The notes under the pieces are model-generated. The model saw only the letters and a list, made by a program, of their open reading frames with translations. It did no database searches and was not told the origin of the DNA. DNA of 64,000 nucleotides from contig NZ_PVXL01000078.1 in the NCBI RefSeq assembly GCF_002995805.1, positions 62,001 through 126,000 on the forward strand, written 5' to 3'. Below are positions 63,264-64,000 of the stretch, piece by piece; position 1 is the first letter of the stretch, and every line of letters starts with the position of its first letter. This DNA is from Neomoorella stamsii. GTDB lineage: Bacteria > Bacillota > DSM-521 > Neomoorellales > Neomoorellaceae. Position numbers and translations under genes: made by a program.

Positions 63264-64000
63264 CGCCGGGCACCTCCCGGGACGTTGAGCCCCAGACCGG
63301 CCCGGCGCTCGTCGATGGCCGCCAGGAGCTTCTGGCCCGCAGACTCGGGATCGGGTTCCACGATGAAGTAACCGCCGGTCAAGTCCCGGACTTTATCCGT
63401 CAGCACCTGGGTGACGTAGCGGCTACCCACCACCGGCAACATGACCCCCACGTGGGTGGGGATACCGAGGGTCACCGCCCAGGTGCCGATGGCGACCGCT
63501 TTTTCAGCCGTCGCCTCAGGGGCCGAAGCGACCACGGGAAGTTGATCCGTGTCCACACCCAGCCGATTGGCCAGGGGCACCGCCAGGGCCACCGCCCGCG
63601 AGGTGTCCACGCAGGAGCCTACATGCAGCACCGGCGGCAGGGGCCCGCCCAGGCCGTTGGCCTCGCCGATGGCCGTCAGGACCGCCTTCAAGCCTTCCCC
63701 GCACACCTCATCCACACTGGCCGGGTCCATAAACCCGTGGCGCATGAGCGCCCCCGCGCCGCAGCCGGAGGCTAGAACCAACACGTTCTCCTTCAGGAGG
63801 CGGCGGGCCATGGTGACGAAGTTCCTATCTTGCGGAACCTTGACGTTGTTGCATCCGCAGAAGAGGCACACCCCGCGAATGTTGCCGGCGACGATGTTGT
63901 CAAGCAAAGGCTTAAGGGGATCGTCGGCATTCAACTTAGAGAGGGCGTTTATGATGGCTTCCGCGGAGAAGCCCGCCACCACTTTGGACCTGTTCTGCGG
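63260..64000 (-). CDS. cooS: Ni-carbon monoxide dehydrogenase catalytic subunit, C-terminal part
   Basis: The last 246 residues of a Ni-Fe-S CO dehydrogenase; the frame runs off the right window edge. The C-cluster ligands are visible as GCNN, SGCGAG and GSCVD; the 30- and 50-residue spacings between their cysteines match Cys446, Cys476 and Cys526 of C. hydrogenoformans CODH-II, and the Lys 37 residues further on (EATAEKAV) matches Lys563. So CO oxidation chemistry looks intact. It is first of the visible genes in the hydrogenase unit. No CooC is seen inside the window. Confidence 0.95.
   Translation of the reverse strand, partial: PQNRSKVVAGFSAEAIINALSKLNADDPLKPLLDNIVAGNIRGVCLFCGCNNVKVPQDRNFVTMARRLLKENVLVLASGCGAGALMRHGFMDPASVDEVCGEGLKAVLTAIGEANGLGGPLPPVLHVGSCVDTSRAVALAVPLANRLGVDTDQLPVVASAPEATAEKAVAIGTWAVTLGIPTHVGVMLPVVGSRYVTQVLTDKVRDLTGGYFIVEPDPESAGQKLLAAIDERRAGLGLNVPGGARR

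Overview
The window looks like a chromosomal segment of a strictly anaerobic, probably thermophilic Firmicute close to Moorella (acetogen/carboxydotroph). The reasons are moderate GC with many GTG/TTG starts behind strong GGAGG sites, the pcrA-ligA-gatCAB order, a DUF438 hemerythrin/PAS protein, and a Ni-CO dehydrogenase next to a membrane [NiFe]-hydrogenase. The organism is inferred from gene content and style, not from a search.

Layout. 1-6.6 kb (+ strand): the tail of an unknown membrane protein, a copper ATPase with a near-consensus sigma-A promoter, a small membrane protein, a UbiA-type prenyltransferase and a multi-TM glycosyltransferase. 6.7-19.9 kb (- strand): a purine/ureide catabolism island with a knotted-type carbamoyltransferase, a dihydropyrimidinase-like amidohydrolase, two fold-II PLP enzymes, an FeS+Mo xanthine dehydrogenase fusion, YqeB-, YqeC/MocA- and XdhC-type cofactor maturation proteins and an XRE-cupin regulator. 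20.0-28.5 kb (-): housekeeping pcrA, ligA, gatC, gatA, gatB, ppaX. 28.6-31.0 kb: a hypothetical protein, a DUF438 sensor-like protein and a cupin. 31.2-40.3 kb (-): a xylose-type sugar operon (isomerase-like protein, xylulokinase, LacI regulator, mutarotase-like protein, ABC transporter xylFGH); the transporter genes are visibly AT-richer than their surroundings. 40.6-42.7 kb: a short amidohydrolase and a gene-poor stretch with mobile-element and ORF debris.

42.7-64.0 kb (-) is the most notable part. Reading in transcription direction: cooS (3' part, runs off the window), a CooF-type ferredoxin, six membrane/electron-transfer subunits of a Hyf/Hyc-type group 4 hydrogenase with three antiporter-like subunits, large subunit, ferredoxin and small subunit, then hycH and hycI, a decayed sigma-factor-like gene, a stand-alone H-NOX heme gas sensor, and hypA, a PsiE-like membrane gene, hypB, hypF, hypC, hypD, hypE. 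A second unit follows, a FAD/NAD oxidoreductase plus a second CooF-like ferredoxin, behind an excellent sigma-54 promoter with a 20-bp palindrome about 100 bp upstream. The simplest reading is CO oxidation by CooS, electrons through CooF to the hydrogenase, and H2 evolution coupled to ion pumping, with complete HypABCDEF/HycI maturation encoded in line. The H-NOX gene sits between two copies (one decayed) of the hycH-hycI tail, so it appears to have been inserted by a duplication event.

No tRNA, rRNA, CRISPR array or complete transposase was seen.
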